Below are positions 1 to 7,288 of a stretch of DNA of 64,000 nt, one piece after another. Source of the DNA: Bordetella genomosp. 7. Lineage in GTDB: Bacteria > Pseudomonadota > Gammaproteobacteria > Burkholderiales > Burkholderiaceae_B. Below the pieces are notes generated by a model. It did no database searches. It worked only from the letters and a program-made list of their open reading frames with translations, and was not told the origin of the DNA. The position numbers and the translations under genes are program-made. The stretch's first letter is position 1. Each line of letters begins with the position of its first letter. The stretch covers positions 310,001 to 374,000 of the forward strand of contig NZ_NEVK01000004.1 in assembly GCF_002261265.1 (NCBI RefSeq), given 5' to 3'.

Positions 1-599
1 TCGCGGCCGGCGAAGGCTCGCGATTCCGCGCTGCGCGCCCGCACGACGGCGACGGCGCCCACAAGCTGCTCGCCGCGCTGCTCGATGGCCGCGCGGTGGC
101 GCAGGCCAGTGCGTCCACCTTGCTTTCCGTCTTGCCCGATACGATCGCGGTGGTAGGCGGCCAGCCGCCGGAACTCGCCACCATGCTGTCGCGCCTGGGC
201 TGCTCCCTTCTGCAGGCGCCGCCCCCGCCGCGCGGCATGGGCATCTCTCTGGCCGCCGCCGCCCGCCATTTGCTGGCCCGCCCGGCTCCTGGCGGCCAAC
301 TGCCCGGCTGCGTCGTCGCGCTGGCCGACATGCCCTGGGTACGCGCCAGCACGCTGCACCAGCTGCTGCAACACGCCGGCCCGGATCGCATCGTGGCGCC
401 CGCATACCAGGGCAGGCGCGGCCACCCCGTGGTATTTGGCGCCGCCTTCCTGCACGAACTCGCTGGGCTCGAAGGCGATTCTGGCGCCCGGGCCCTGGTG
501 GCGCGCCACGGCGCGCTTGAAATCAACTGCGATGACCCCGGCATCCTGATGGATATCGACGTCCCCCAAGACCTGCTCACAGGAGACTCAAGCTCATGA
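1..599 (+). CDS. MobA-like nucleotidyltransferase, 5'-truncated by window edge
   Basis: The frame is open from base 3, so the true start lies left of the window; a GTG at 96 is internal. The first visible residues contain AAGEGSRF, the nucleotide-binding loop of NTP_transf_3 / MobA-like enzymes. Further on come LADMPWV, RGHPVVF and GDSGARAL, typical of the MocA/MobA group that transfers CMP or GMP to molybdopterin. The protein probably makes the dinucleotide form of the molybdenum cofactor for a xanthine-dehydrogenase-type hydroxylase, because the next gene, overlapping by 4 bp (ATGA), is XdhC. Whether it uses CTP or GTP cannot be read here. The family is firm; the exact substrate is inference. 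Confidence 0.85.
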   Translation, partial: AAGEGSRFRAARPHDGDGAHKLLAALLDGRAVAQASASTLLSVLPDTIAVVGGQPPELATMLSRLGCSLLQAPPPPRGMGISLAAAARHLLARPAPGGQLPGCVVALADMPWVRASTLHQLLQHAGPDRIVAPAYQGRRGHPVVFGAAFLHELAGLEGDSGARALVARHGALEINCDDPGILMDIDVPQDLLTGDSSS

Positions 600-1615
600 A
601 TCCCCTCGATATGGACGTACTGCGCCAGGCGCGCGACTGGATAGCCCAGGGCCACAAAGTGCACCTGGCTACCGTGGCCCAGACCTGGGGCTCAGCCCCG
701 CGGCAGGCAGGCGCTCTGATGGCGCTGCGGGCCGATGGGCGCATGGCTGGCTCGGTATCCGGCGGTTGCGTGGAAGACGATCTTTCCAACCGCGCCCGGG
801 CCGGGCAGCTTCCCGACAAGCCCGAGCGCGTCACCTACGGCGTCACCAGCGACGAGGCGGCCCGCTTTGGCCTGCCTTGCGGCGGCACGCTGCGCCTGGT
901 CGTCGAACCGCTGGACGGCGCGCAATGGCTGGCTCCTGTGCTGGCGGCCATCGACGCCCAGCGACTGGTCGCGCGCACGCTGGATCTGCACACCGGCGCC
1001 TGCTCGGTGACGGCAGCCGATCCAGCCGACGGCCCGGATTTCGACGGCCGGATCCTGCGCGCTGTCTACGGGCCGCAATGGCGGCTGCTGATCATCGGCG
1101 CCAATCAGACCGCACGCGCGCTCGGCGGCATCGCCACGATGCTCGACTTCCGCGTCCTGGTGTGCGATCCGCGCGAAGAAGTGCACGCCGAGTGGGATGT
1201 GCCGCACTGCACCCTGCTTACCAGCATGCCCGACGATGCCGTGCTCGAAATCGGCGTGGACGCCCGCACCGCCATCGTCGCCCTGACCCACGACCCCAAG
1301 CTCGACGACATGGCCCTGCTCGAGGCCCTCAAGTCGCCGGCCTTCTATGTTGGCGCCCTGGGTTCGCGCGCCAACCAGGCCAAGCGCCGCGAACGCCTGC
1401 GCCAGTTCGACCTCGACGATGCGCACATTGCGCGCCTGCACGGGCCGGTGGGGCTGCGCATCGCCAGCCGCACGCCGGCCGAAATTGCCGTCGCCGTGGC
1501 CGCTGAGCTGGTATGGGTGCGCAACTCGCTGGGTACCGCGCAGGCATCGTCCTACCTGGACACCGGCAGCCTGTCCGGCGACAGTCCGCGTATCGAGACC
1601 GGCCCTTCGGCTTGA
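596..1615 (+). CDS. XdhC/CoxI family molybdenum-hydroxylase maturation protein
   Basis: 339 residues. The N-terminal XdhC domain carries SVSGGCVEDD with the conserved Cys near residue 58, and the C-terminal half has a Rossmann-like region (RLLIIGANQTAR) followed by YVGALGSRANQAKR, the XdhC_C signature. Members bind molybdenum cofactor, promote its sulfuration and insert it into xanthine-dehydrogenase-like enzymes. The start overlaps the stop of the upstream MobA-like gene (ATGA), so the two are translationally coupled. The hydroxylase itself is not in the window and may lie upstream. Members for CO, nicotinate or aldehyde hydroxylases look alike, so the client enzyme is unknown. Confidence 0.9.
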   Translation: MNPLDMDVLRQARDWIAQGHKVHLATVAQTWGSAPRQAGALMALRADGRMAGSVSGGCVEDDLSNRARAGQLPDKPERVTYGVTSDEAARFGLPCGGTLRLVVEPLDGAQWLAPVLAAIDAQRLVARTLDLHTGACSVTAADPADGPDFDGRILRAVYGPQWRLLIIGANQTARALGGIATMLDFRVLVCDPREEVHAEWDVPHCTLLTSMPDDAVLEIGVDARTAIVALTHDPKLDDMALLEALKSPAFYVGALGSRANQAKRRERLRQFDLDDAHIARLHGPVGLRIASRTPAEIAVAVAAELVWVRNSLGTAQASSYLDTGSLSGDSPRIETGPSA

Positions 1616-1620
1616 AACTT

Positions 1621-1661
1621 TTGATTTATATCAAGCGCCCATTGAGACGATTCGCTATGCT
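1621..1661 (+). promoter_or_regulatory. Predicted ANR/FNR box and -10 upstream of the universal stress protein gene
   Basis: TTGATTTATATCAA at 1621-1634 is a perfect TTGAT-N4-ATCAA ANR/FNR palindrome. A -10-like TATGCT lies at 1656-1661, predicting a start near 1668 and placing the box about 41 bases upstream, as in class II FNR-type promoters. The next gene starts at 1705. The box begins six bases after the xdhC stop codon, so it most likely serves the stress-protein gene. Sites and spacing are seen; oxygen control is inference. Confidence 0.75.
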
Positions 1662-1704
1662 GGATTAGCAATTCCCAATTGCATTCATCCTATACGGAGC
1701 TGCC

Positions 1705-2130
1705 ATGTTCAAGATCCTTGTTCCCATCGATGGTTCCGATTGCGCCCTGCGTGCATTGAAAACCGCCATCACCATGGCAGGCCAGCATGCCGACGCCGAA
1801 CTGCATTTGCTCAACGCCCCGCTGCCCATCCTGTCGGGCCACGCACGCATGTTCCTGAGCAAGCAGGAAGTCCACGACTACTACAACGAAGAAGGCGCCA
1901 AGGCGCTGGACGAAGCACGAAAAATCGCCGAACAATCGGGCCTGGCCCTGCATGTGACCGTACAGGCCGGCCAGTCGGCGCAAGTCATTGCCGATTATGC
2001 GCGGTCGCACGCCTGCGACCATATCGTCATGGGCACGCGCGGACTCAGCGCCCTGCCCGGGCTGTTGCTGGGTTCGGTGGCCCACAAGGTCATCGCGCTG
2101 GCCCCGGTGCCGGTCACCCTGGTGAAATAA
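1705..2130 (+). CDS. Universal stress protein, UspA family
   Basis: 141 residues, a single Usp domain. It starts with FKILVPIDGSDCA (the first strand and nucleotide-contact loop) and ends with GTRGLSALPGLLLGS, which fits the G-2X-G-9X-G(S/T) ATP-binding motif, so it probably binds ATP. A GGAG ribosome site lies about 7 bases before the ATG. The upstream ANR-type box suggests induction at low oxygen, as known for several usp genes in Pseudomonas and relatives. The gene is monocistronic and converges with the emfourin/protease pair; only 18 bases separate the stops and no clear terminator is seen. Confidence 0.92.
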   Translation: MFKILVPIDGSDCALRALKTAITMAGQHADAELHLLNAPLPILSGHARMFLSKQEVHDYYNEEGAKALDEARKIAEQSGLALHVTVQAGQSAQVIADYARSHACDHIVMGTRGLSALPGLLLGSVAHKVIALAPVPVTLVK

Positions 2131-2148
2131 ACGCGCCTTGCCCGCGCG

Positions 2149-2460
2149 CTAGCCGCGCTTCCACAGCCGCACCAACCCATCAGGCGCCCGGGCCTCGGGC
2201 ACCTGAAACTGCACGCCGGGCGCGCGGCCGACAAACTCGATCTCTATGCGGAAATAGCGCTGGTCGCCCCCCGGCGCATCTTCCGGGCCTGCCAGCGGCG
2301 CGGCCTGCTGCAGCGCCTGGCACACTTCGCGCCGCAAGTCTTCCGGGCATTGCCGCAAATCGAAATCGCGCGGCGCGGCGCGTGCGGGTATATAGGCGAT
2401 GCCGCCCTGCCGCGACACACGCACCCAGGTCGCCTCTGACAGCGGCGGCAATTCGATCAC
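2149..2460 (-). CDS. Emfourin-like inhibitor of M4 metalloprotease
   Basis: 103 residues, no signal peptide. The pattern VRVSRQGGIAYIP followed by an acidic/aromatic C-terminal strand region (DQRYFRIEIEF) resembles emfourin, the small protein that inhibits protealysin-like M4 proteases and is encoded next to them. Its start overlaps the stop of the M4 protease gene (ATGA at 2457-2460), so the two are translationally coupled. The name rests on this genetic linkage plus weak sequence resemblance; inhibition itself is inferred. Confidence 0.7.
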   Translation of the reverse strand: MIELPPLSEATWVRVSRQGGIAYIPARAAPRDFDLRQCPEDLRREVCQALQQAAPLAGPEDAPGGDQRYFRIEIEFVGRAPGVQFQVPEARAPDGLVRLWKRG

Positions 2461-3515
2461 GGCAGCACCCCCACCTGGCGCCAGGCGTCGCTGACAGCCT
2501 GGCGGGTTGCGGCGTCGGCGCTCGCGGCATCCACCGTCAACCGGGCAAAGGTGGCGAAGTCGGCCTGGGCGCCCAGGCGCCTGTCGCGCAGGACGTCATA
2601 CCAGACGCGGCCCGCACGTTCCCAGGCCGGGCCGCCCAGGGCAGTGGCCGCCAGGTAGAACGCCCGGTTGGGAATGCCCGAGTTGATATGCACGCCGCCG
2701 TTGTCGTCGGATGTATGTACATAGTCGCGCATATGCGCGGGTTGCGGGTCCTTGCCCAGCGCCGGGTCATCGTAGGCCGAGCCGGGCTGGGCCATCGAGC
2801 GCAACGCCTTGGCATTGACCGCCTGCGTGAACAGGCCGGCGCCGACCAGCCAGTCGGCCTGGTCCGCCCGCTGGCCGGCCTGGTATTGCTTGACCAGCAC
2901 GCCGAACACATCCGACAGGGATTCATTCAGCGCCCCCGACTGGCCCTGGTATTGCAGGGCTGCCTCGTGGTCGATCACGCCATGGGCGAGCTCGTGGCCC
3001 ACGATTTCCACGGCCACCGTAAAGCGGTTGAATATTTCGCCGTCGCCGTCGCCAAACACCATCTGCGTGCCGTTCCAGAACGCGTTGTCGTAGTCTTCGC
3101 CGTAATGCACGGTGCCCACCAGGGGCAGGCCCGCGTTGTCGATGGAGTGGCGCCGGTATACCTTCCAGAAGAACTCGTACGTAGCGCCCAGGTGCGCGTA
3201 TGCCTCGTCTGCCGCAAGGTCGCCGCTGGGCGGCTGCCCTTCTGTTCGCACCAGCTGGCCTGGCAGCGCGGTACCGTGGGCTGCGCTGTAGACGGCGCGC
3301 TGAACCTGGCCTGGCGGGTGCAACGCGGCGCCCGGCGCCTGACGCTGGGCCAGCAGCGTCGCCCGCGTGGGGCGCAAGCTGCGCTCCTGCCGGTCGATGT
3401 GCAGCGTGGCCAGCGCGCGTTGGCGCACCCGCGGACTGGCGTGCCGCGCCAGGCGATCCAGCATATAAGGCGGAATCACGCCGGAGCACCAGGGGTCGGA
3501 CATGACTTTGGACAT
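2457..3515 (-). CDS. Protealysin-like M4 (thermolysin family) metallopeptidase
   Basis: 352 residues from an ATG with GGAGG eight bases upstream; the open frame reaches 3623, but this start fits the family. There is no signal peptide. The short N-terminal propeptide has IPPYMLDRLARH, the PPL-type motif of protealysin. Zinc ligands and catalytic residues are in HELAH (His174, Glu175, His178), GALNESLSD (Glu198) and GGVHINSGIPN (His276). The compact precursor and missing leader argue for a cytosolic, or non-classically released, protease of the protealysin subgroup, not a secreted elastase. It forms an operon with the emfourin-like inhibitor. Start choice is supported; localisation is inferred. 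Confidence 0.92.
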   Translation of the reverse strand: MSKVMSDPWCSGVIPPYMLDRLARHASPRVRQRALATLHIDRQERSLRPTRATLLAQRQAPGAALHPPGQVQRAVYSAAHGTALPGQLVRTEGQPPSGDLAADEAYAHLGATYEFFWKVYRRHSIDNAGLPLVGTVHYGEDYDNAFWNGTQMVFGDGDGEIFNRFTVAVEIVGHELAHGVIDHEAALQYQGQSGALNESLSDVFGVLVKQYQAGQRADQADWLVGAGLFTQAVNAKALRSMAQPGSAYDDPALGKDPQPAHMRDYVHTSDDNGGVHINSGIPNRAFYLAATALGGPAWERAGRVWYDVLRDRRLGAQADFATFARLTVDAASADAATRQAVSDAWRQVGVLP

Positions 3516-3721
3516 GAACAGGCCTCCTTCAGGCCGGCCCACCGGCCTTGCTACGACCTTAGCAGAAAAGACGCACGACGGGTCCCGGGCGGCTCGACGC
3601 TGTCCTGCCCCGCCTATTGCCATTCATGGAAGATTTGCAATAATGACTGCGCCCGCGAATAAGCCCCTGCGCCACTGCGGCCAGCTGCCGCGGCCCATCA
3701 ACAAACACAAGAGAATTTTCC

Positions 3722-4126
3722 ATGATGAAATCTGACGATACCGGCAAGCTCATCCTGCGCCTGAGCGTGGGCATCCTGGTGCTGTTGCACGGCCTGGCGA
3801 AATTGTCGGGGGGCGTGGGTGGCATATCCGGCATGCTGTCGTCGCACGGGTTGCCGGGCTTCGTGGCCTATGGCGCCTATATCGGCGAGGTTATCGCGCC
3901 GCTGCTGGTGATACTGGGCATCTATAGCCGCATTGGCGGCCTGCTGATCGCCATCAACATGGTATTTGCGATCTTCCTGGCGCACATGGGGCAGTTGTTC
4001 AGCATGACCCCGCAAGGCGGCTGGGCCCTGGAACTGCAAGGCATGTTCCTGTTCAGCGGGCTGGCGGTGGCCTTCATGGGCGCCGGGCGCTTCAGCCTCG
4101 CGAGCCCGGGCGGCCGCTGGAACTGA
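3722..4126 (+). CDS. DoxX family membrane protein
   Basis: 134 residues with four predicted membrane segments. The pattern near LRLSVGILVLLHGLAKL and the later glycine-rich helices (YIGEVIAPLLVILGIYSRIGGLLIA, split across two helices) match the DoxX/YphA group of small inner-membrane proteins, some tied to thiol redox or oxidative-stress control. The start may be either of two adjacent ATGs (3722 or 3725). The gene stands alone and is followed by a strong terminator. No substrate can be assigned. Confidence 0.88.
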   Translation: MMKSDDTGKLILRLSVGILVLLHGLAKLSGGVGGISGMLSSHGLPGFVAYGAYIGEVIAPLLVILGIYSRIGGLLIAINMVFAIFLAHMGQLFSMTPQGGWALELQGMFLFSGLAVAFMGAGRFSLASPGGRWN

Positions 4127-4152
4127 CGCCGCGCATCGGCATCCGCAAGCAT

Positions 4153-4177
4153 GGGCCCGCACAGACGGGCCCTTTTT
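4153..4177 (+). terminator. Rho-independent terminator after the DoxX gene
   Basis: Inverted arms GGGCCCG (4153-4159) and CGGGCCC (4166-4172) enclose a 6-base loop and are followed by five T. The position, 26 bases after the DoxX stop codon, fits termination of that gene. Confidence 0.88.
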
Positions 4178-4270
4178 CTTGGTTCGCAGCCGGCCAGGCG
4201 GTGCTAGCATGAGGAACATGAGCGCCGCTGCCAATGAGCGGCGCCGCGGCCACGTACCCGGGAAACCACC

Positions 4271-4825
4271 ATGAAGCCTGTTATTGCCTTGCTGGCGCTG
4301 ACGCTGGGCCTGTCCGTCGCCAGCGCCGCGCACGCCGAATTGCCGGCGGGCGCCCGGGCCCCCGACTTTACCGTCCCGGCCTCGCTGGGCGGGCAAGCCT
4401 ACACCTTTACGCTCAGCCAGGCGCTGGCCCGCGGACCGGTGGTGCTGTATTTCTATCCGGCGGCATTCACGCAGGGCTGCACAATCGAGGCGCGCAATTT
4501 TGCCGAAGCCGTAGACGAGTACAAGTCGCTGGGGGCAACCGTCATCGGCGTGTCGGCCGACGATATCGACACTCTGAAGAAGTTCTCGGTAAGCGAATGC
4601 CGCGGCAAATTCGCGGTAGCTGCCGACGAAGACCGGACGGTCATGAAGGCTTATGACGCCGTACACGACAGGCGGCCGGAATATGCCAAGCGGGTGTCGT
4701 ACGTGATCACGCCGGACAGCAGGATTCTTTACGCCTACACAGACATGAGCCCCGACCGCCATGTAGGCAATACGCTGCAGGCGCTGCGCGACTGGCGCGC
4801 AGCCCACCCCGCCAGCCGCCGCTAG
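4271..4825 (+). CDS. Exported BCP/PrxQ-type peroxiredoxin
   Basis: 184 residues. Residues 1-22 form a Sec signal peptide ending in AHA. The mature part has the AhpC/TSA thioredoxin fold with peroxidatic Cys70 in FYPAAFTQGCT, where most relatives have FTPGCT. The usual PrxQ second Cys five residues on is absent (Arg75). Cys110 in SECRGKF is the best candidate for a resolving Cys, a spacing similar to the long-range PrxQ type. It should reduce hydroperoxides in the periplasm; the electron donor is not evident. It is monocistronic and converges with arsC. Confidence 0.88.
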   Translation: MKPVIALLALTLGLSVASAAHAELPAGARAPDFTVPASLGGQAYTFTLSQALARGPVVLYFYPAAFTQGCTIEARNFAEAVDEYKSLGATVIGVSADDIDTLKKFSVSECRGKFAVAADEDRTVMKAYDAVHDRRPEYAKRVSYVITPDSRILYAYTDMSPDRHVGNTLQALRDWRAAHPASRR

Positions 4826-4844
4826 GGCGGCTGGGCCAGCGCAA

Positions 4845-5207
4845 TCAGCGCGTTGCGCCAGGCAGGATTTCGAGCACGCGCTCGGCGGGGCGGCACAGGC
4901 GTGCGCCCTGTTCGGTGACCACGAACGGCCGGTTGATGAGAATGGGGTTGTCGGCCATGGCGTCCAGCAAATCGCTGTCGGATACCCCTTCGGCGTCCAG
5001 CCCCAGTTCCTGGTAAAGCGATTCTTTGGTGCGCACCGCTTCGCGCACTGTCAGCCCCGACTGCTGGATAAGGCCAGCCAGAGTCTGGCGCGACGGCGGC
5101 GATTTCAGGTATTCGATAACAGTGGGTTCGATGCCGGCATCGCGGATCATTTGCAACACGTTGCGCGACGTGCTGCACCTGGGATTGTGATAAATGGTCG
5201 CAGACAT
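4845..5207 (-). CDS. arsC: ArsC-family arsenate reductase (glutaredoxin type)
   Basis: 120 residues. The N-terminus IYHNPRCSTSRN contains catalytic Cys11, and ILINRPFVV carries the second conserved Arg that holds the oxyanion. This is the ArsC/Spx-like thioredoxin fold of glutaredoxin-dependent arsenate reductases (YfgD/ArsC group). No arsR, arsB or acr3 gene is nearby, so it may be a housekeeping YfgD-type reductase and not part of an ars resistance operon. It is followed leftward by the convergent peroxiredoxin gene. Confidence 0.85.
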   Translation of the reverse strand: MSATIYHNPRCSTSRNVLQMIRDAGIEPTVIEYLKSPPSRQTLAGLIQQSGLTVREAVRTKESLYQELGLDAEGVSDSDLLDAMADNPILINRPFVVTEQGARLCRPAERVLEILPGATR

Positions 5208-5270
5208 ACGAGCTCCTATGCCAAACCAACAGTCTACCCAATTCAGCGGCCCGCAGGCAGGCGGCGAACC

Positions 5271-6707
5271 CTAGCTGAAGGGCCACACCGTGGGGTGCGA
5301 TCCGGGCGGCATCGACGGCCGCGCCCAGCGCGCCGGCGTCAGGGAAAACTGCGCGGCATGCCGCACCGCAGCCAATTGGCCGAAGCCGGACGTTTCCTGC
5401 TCCAGGAAGCCGTCGATGGGAGGCGTGGCGATCTGCAGGCCGCCCGGTACGCGGCCCAGCGAGCGCAGCCACCCCGCCGTCTGTGCCAGCGATACCCGCA
5501 CGTGCCACGAGCCTCCTTCCGTGGCCTGGCGCGCCAGCGCCGCCTGGGCGCCGTAGGCCATCAGGTAACCGGATGCGTGGTCCAGGATCTGCAGAGGCAT
5601 GGGCCGAGGCGCGCAAACACCGGCCGCCAGGCCTTCGGCATGGTTGAAACCGGTGGCGGTCTGCACCAGCGAATCGAAGCCGCGCCGCCCCGCCCACGGG
5701 CCGCTATTGCCGTAGGCGGACAGCGACACATATACGATGCCCGGCCGCATGCGCGCCGCTTCTTCCGGGCCAAAGCCCAGCGATGGCATGGCGCCGGGCC
5801 GATACCCTTGCACGAAAATATGCGCGCTGCGCAGCAGGTTGGCCAGCGCGATGCGGCCATCGGCGGTTTCGAGATCGGCGTGCACCGACAGCTTGCCCCG
5901 GCTGGTCTCGGCAATGGTGTCGATATTGGGCAGGCGGGGCGAGTTGATCAGCATGACGTCCGCGCCATATGCGGCCAGGGCCCGCCCGCACACAGGCCCT
6001 GCGATGATGCGCGTCAGGTCGAGCACCCGTATGTCTTTGAGCGGACGGGCGTCGTGCCCGTAGCGGGGCAAGGGGCGCGGGTCGGCGTGCCCGATGCGCT
6101 CGATAGTGACGGGCGGCTGTCCGGCCAGGGCCAGCCCCTGCGGGTGACGGTCCCATTGTTCGAAGGTGCGCATGGCAGAGACCACCAGGCCGGCCTCGGC
6201 GGCGCGGTCCTCGAAATCGAGCGCCCGCCACTTTGACAATGCCTGCTCGACCTGCTCGCGCCCGGTGGCCGGCCCGGCGGGCAGGCCAAGCAAGGCCAGC
6301 GCCCCGTCCCGGTGATGCGCGAAGTTGGCATGGATGCGCACCCATCCGCCGTCGCCGCACCGATACACACCGGTAAGCTTGTCGTGCACATCGGGCGCCA
6401 CGCCATCCAGTGTGAAATAGCTGCGGCATTCATGCGCGGCATGCAGCATGTCCACGGCCACCCGCTGCCGCCTGCCACCCCGCAAATGCCACAGTTCTGC
6501 CGCGGCCAGCGCGGCGGCCGCCATGCTGGCCTGCGCGGCCACGCCCACTGCGAACGACGACGGCAGCGCCGGCTCGCCACCGGAAAGATCGATGTAGTCC
6601 ATCGCTTCGTCGGGCATATCCAGCAGGCGCCAAAGCCCCTGCAGGGCATCCCGGCCGGTCTTGCTGTGCCACGCCTGGCCGTCGGTGTACTGCGGTGCAT
6701 CGTCCAT
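5271..6707 (-). CDS. CaiB/BaiF family III CoA-transferase with permuted-looking layout
   Basis: 478 residues from the ATG at 6707; the open frame extends to 6803 without a better start. Residues 225-255 (IRVLDLTRIIAGPVCGRAL) are the motif that normally opens a family III CoA-transferase, and GFDSLVQTATG holds the probable catalytic Asp345. The roughly 220 residues before it resemble the C-terminal part of the family (AAALAAAELWHLRGGRRQ, then a DGGWVRI strand and a ferredoxin-like small domain). The order therefore looks circularly permuted or pseudo-duplicated. It should move CoA between carboxylic acids; the substrate is unknown. No metabolic partner gene flanks it. Confidence 0.8.
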   Translation of the reverse strand: MDDAPQYTDGQAWHSKTGRDALQGLWRLLDMPDEAMDYIDLSGGEPALPSSFAVGVAAQASMAAAALAAAELWHLRGGRRQRVAVDMLHAAHECRSYFTLDGVAPDVHDKLTGVYRCGDGGWVRIHANFAHHRDGALALLGLPAGPATGREQVEQALSKWRALDFEDRAAEAGLVVSAMRTFEQWDRHPQGLALAGQPPVTIERIGHADPRPLPRYGHDARPLKDIRVLDLTRIIAGPVCGRALAAYGADVMLINSPRLPNIDTIAETSRGKLSVHADLETADGRIALANLLRSAHIFVQGYRPGAMPSLGFGPEEAARMRPGIVYVSLSAYGNSGPWAGRRGFDSLVQTATGFNHAEGLAAGVCAPRPMPLQILDHASGYLMAYGAQAALARQATEGGSWHVRVSLAQTAGWLRSLGRVPGGLQIATPPIDGFLEQETSGFGQLAAVRHAAQFSLTPARWARPSMPPGSHPTVWPFS

Positions 6708-6813
6708 CGGTCTTCCATCTCGCTGCGCCTGACTCCCGGCGATTACATAACCGGCCGGCCCGCGCGTCAACAACGAACCGCCGGCGCCGGCCCGGGTCTC
6801 CATCCGGGCGGGT

Positions 6814-7140
6814 TCACCGGTTTGCCGCCTTGTCCAGCCGCTTGAGAAACACCTGCAGCTCTTTCACCACCTGCTGGTCGCCGCGCGCGCTGGCCGCGTC
6901 AATGCCCGATTGCCACGCTGCGCGGGCGCCATCGACATCGCCCTGCCCCTGCAAGGCCTTGCCCAGCCATTTCCAGGCCACGGAGTAGCTCGGATCGAAC
7001 TCGAGCGCGGCGCGCAGATGCATGGCCGCGGTGTCGAACTCTTCCCGCTCGGCATAAGCTTTGCCCAGCGAGAAACGCAAAAGCAAGTTGTCCTGGCCTT
7101 TGGCCAGCATGGCCTGCAGCCGATCTACCAAATCATGCAT
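6814..7140 (-). CDS. Small TPR-repeat protein
   Basis: 108 residues from the ATG at 7140, preceded by GAGGAAAC; upstream in-frame codons to 7164 lack a site. It contains about two and a half tetratricopeptide repeats (LRFSLGKAYAEREEFDTAAMHLRA, in two halves, then WLGKALQGQGDVDGARAAW) and a short C-terminal helix. There is no signal or membrane segment, so it is probably a cytoplasmic protein-interaction scaffold. It diverges from the DUF1800/DUF1501 genes. The partner is unknown. Confidence 0.82.
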   Translation of the reverse strand: MHDLVDRLQAMLAKGQDNLLLRFSLGKAYAEREEFDTAAMHLRAALEFDPSYSVAWKWLGKALQGQGDVDGARAAWQSGIDAASARGDQQVVKELQVFLKRLDKAANR

Positions 7141-7288
7141 GTTTCCTCTCCTGCCCCGCCTCACAGCAAGACTGAACCAACTGTGTCAGGGCGTATCAAG
7201 GCCGATAGGCCATTGCCTGGCCCATGATAGTCTGAACAGCAATGCTGCTGCGGCATGTACGCAGCAACGCTTTCTACGAGGGAACACG

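Noticed and set aside
96-98. GTG as start of the first gene
   Set aside because: The frame is open to the left edge and already encodes the nucleotide-binding AAGEGSRF motif upstream.
1347-3662. A long plus-strand open frame of about 770 codons
   Set aside because: It runs antisense over the M4 protease and out of frame through xdhC and usp; composition is Arg/Ala/Pro-rich as expected of shadow frames in GC-rich DNA.
4845-5207. Part of an arsenic resistance operon
   Set aside because: No arsR, arsB, acr3 or arsH gene lies on either side; arsC alone may be a housekeeping reductase.
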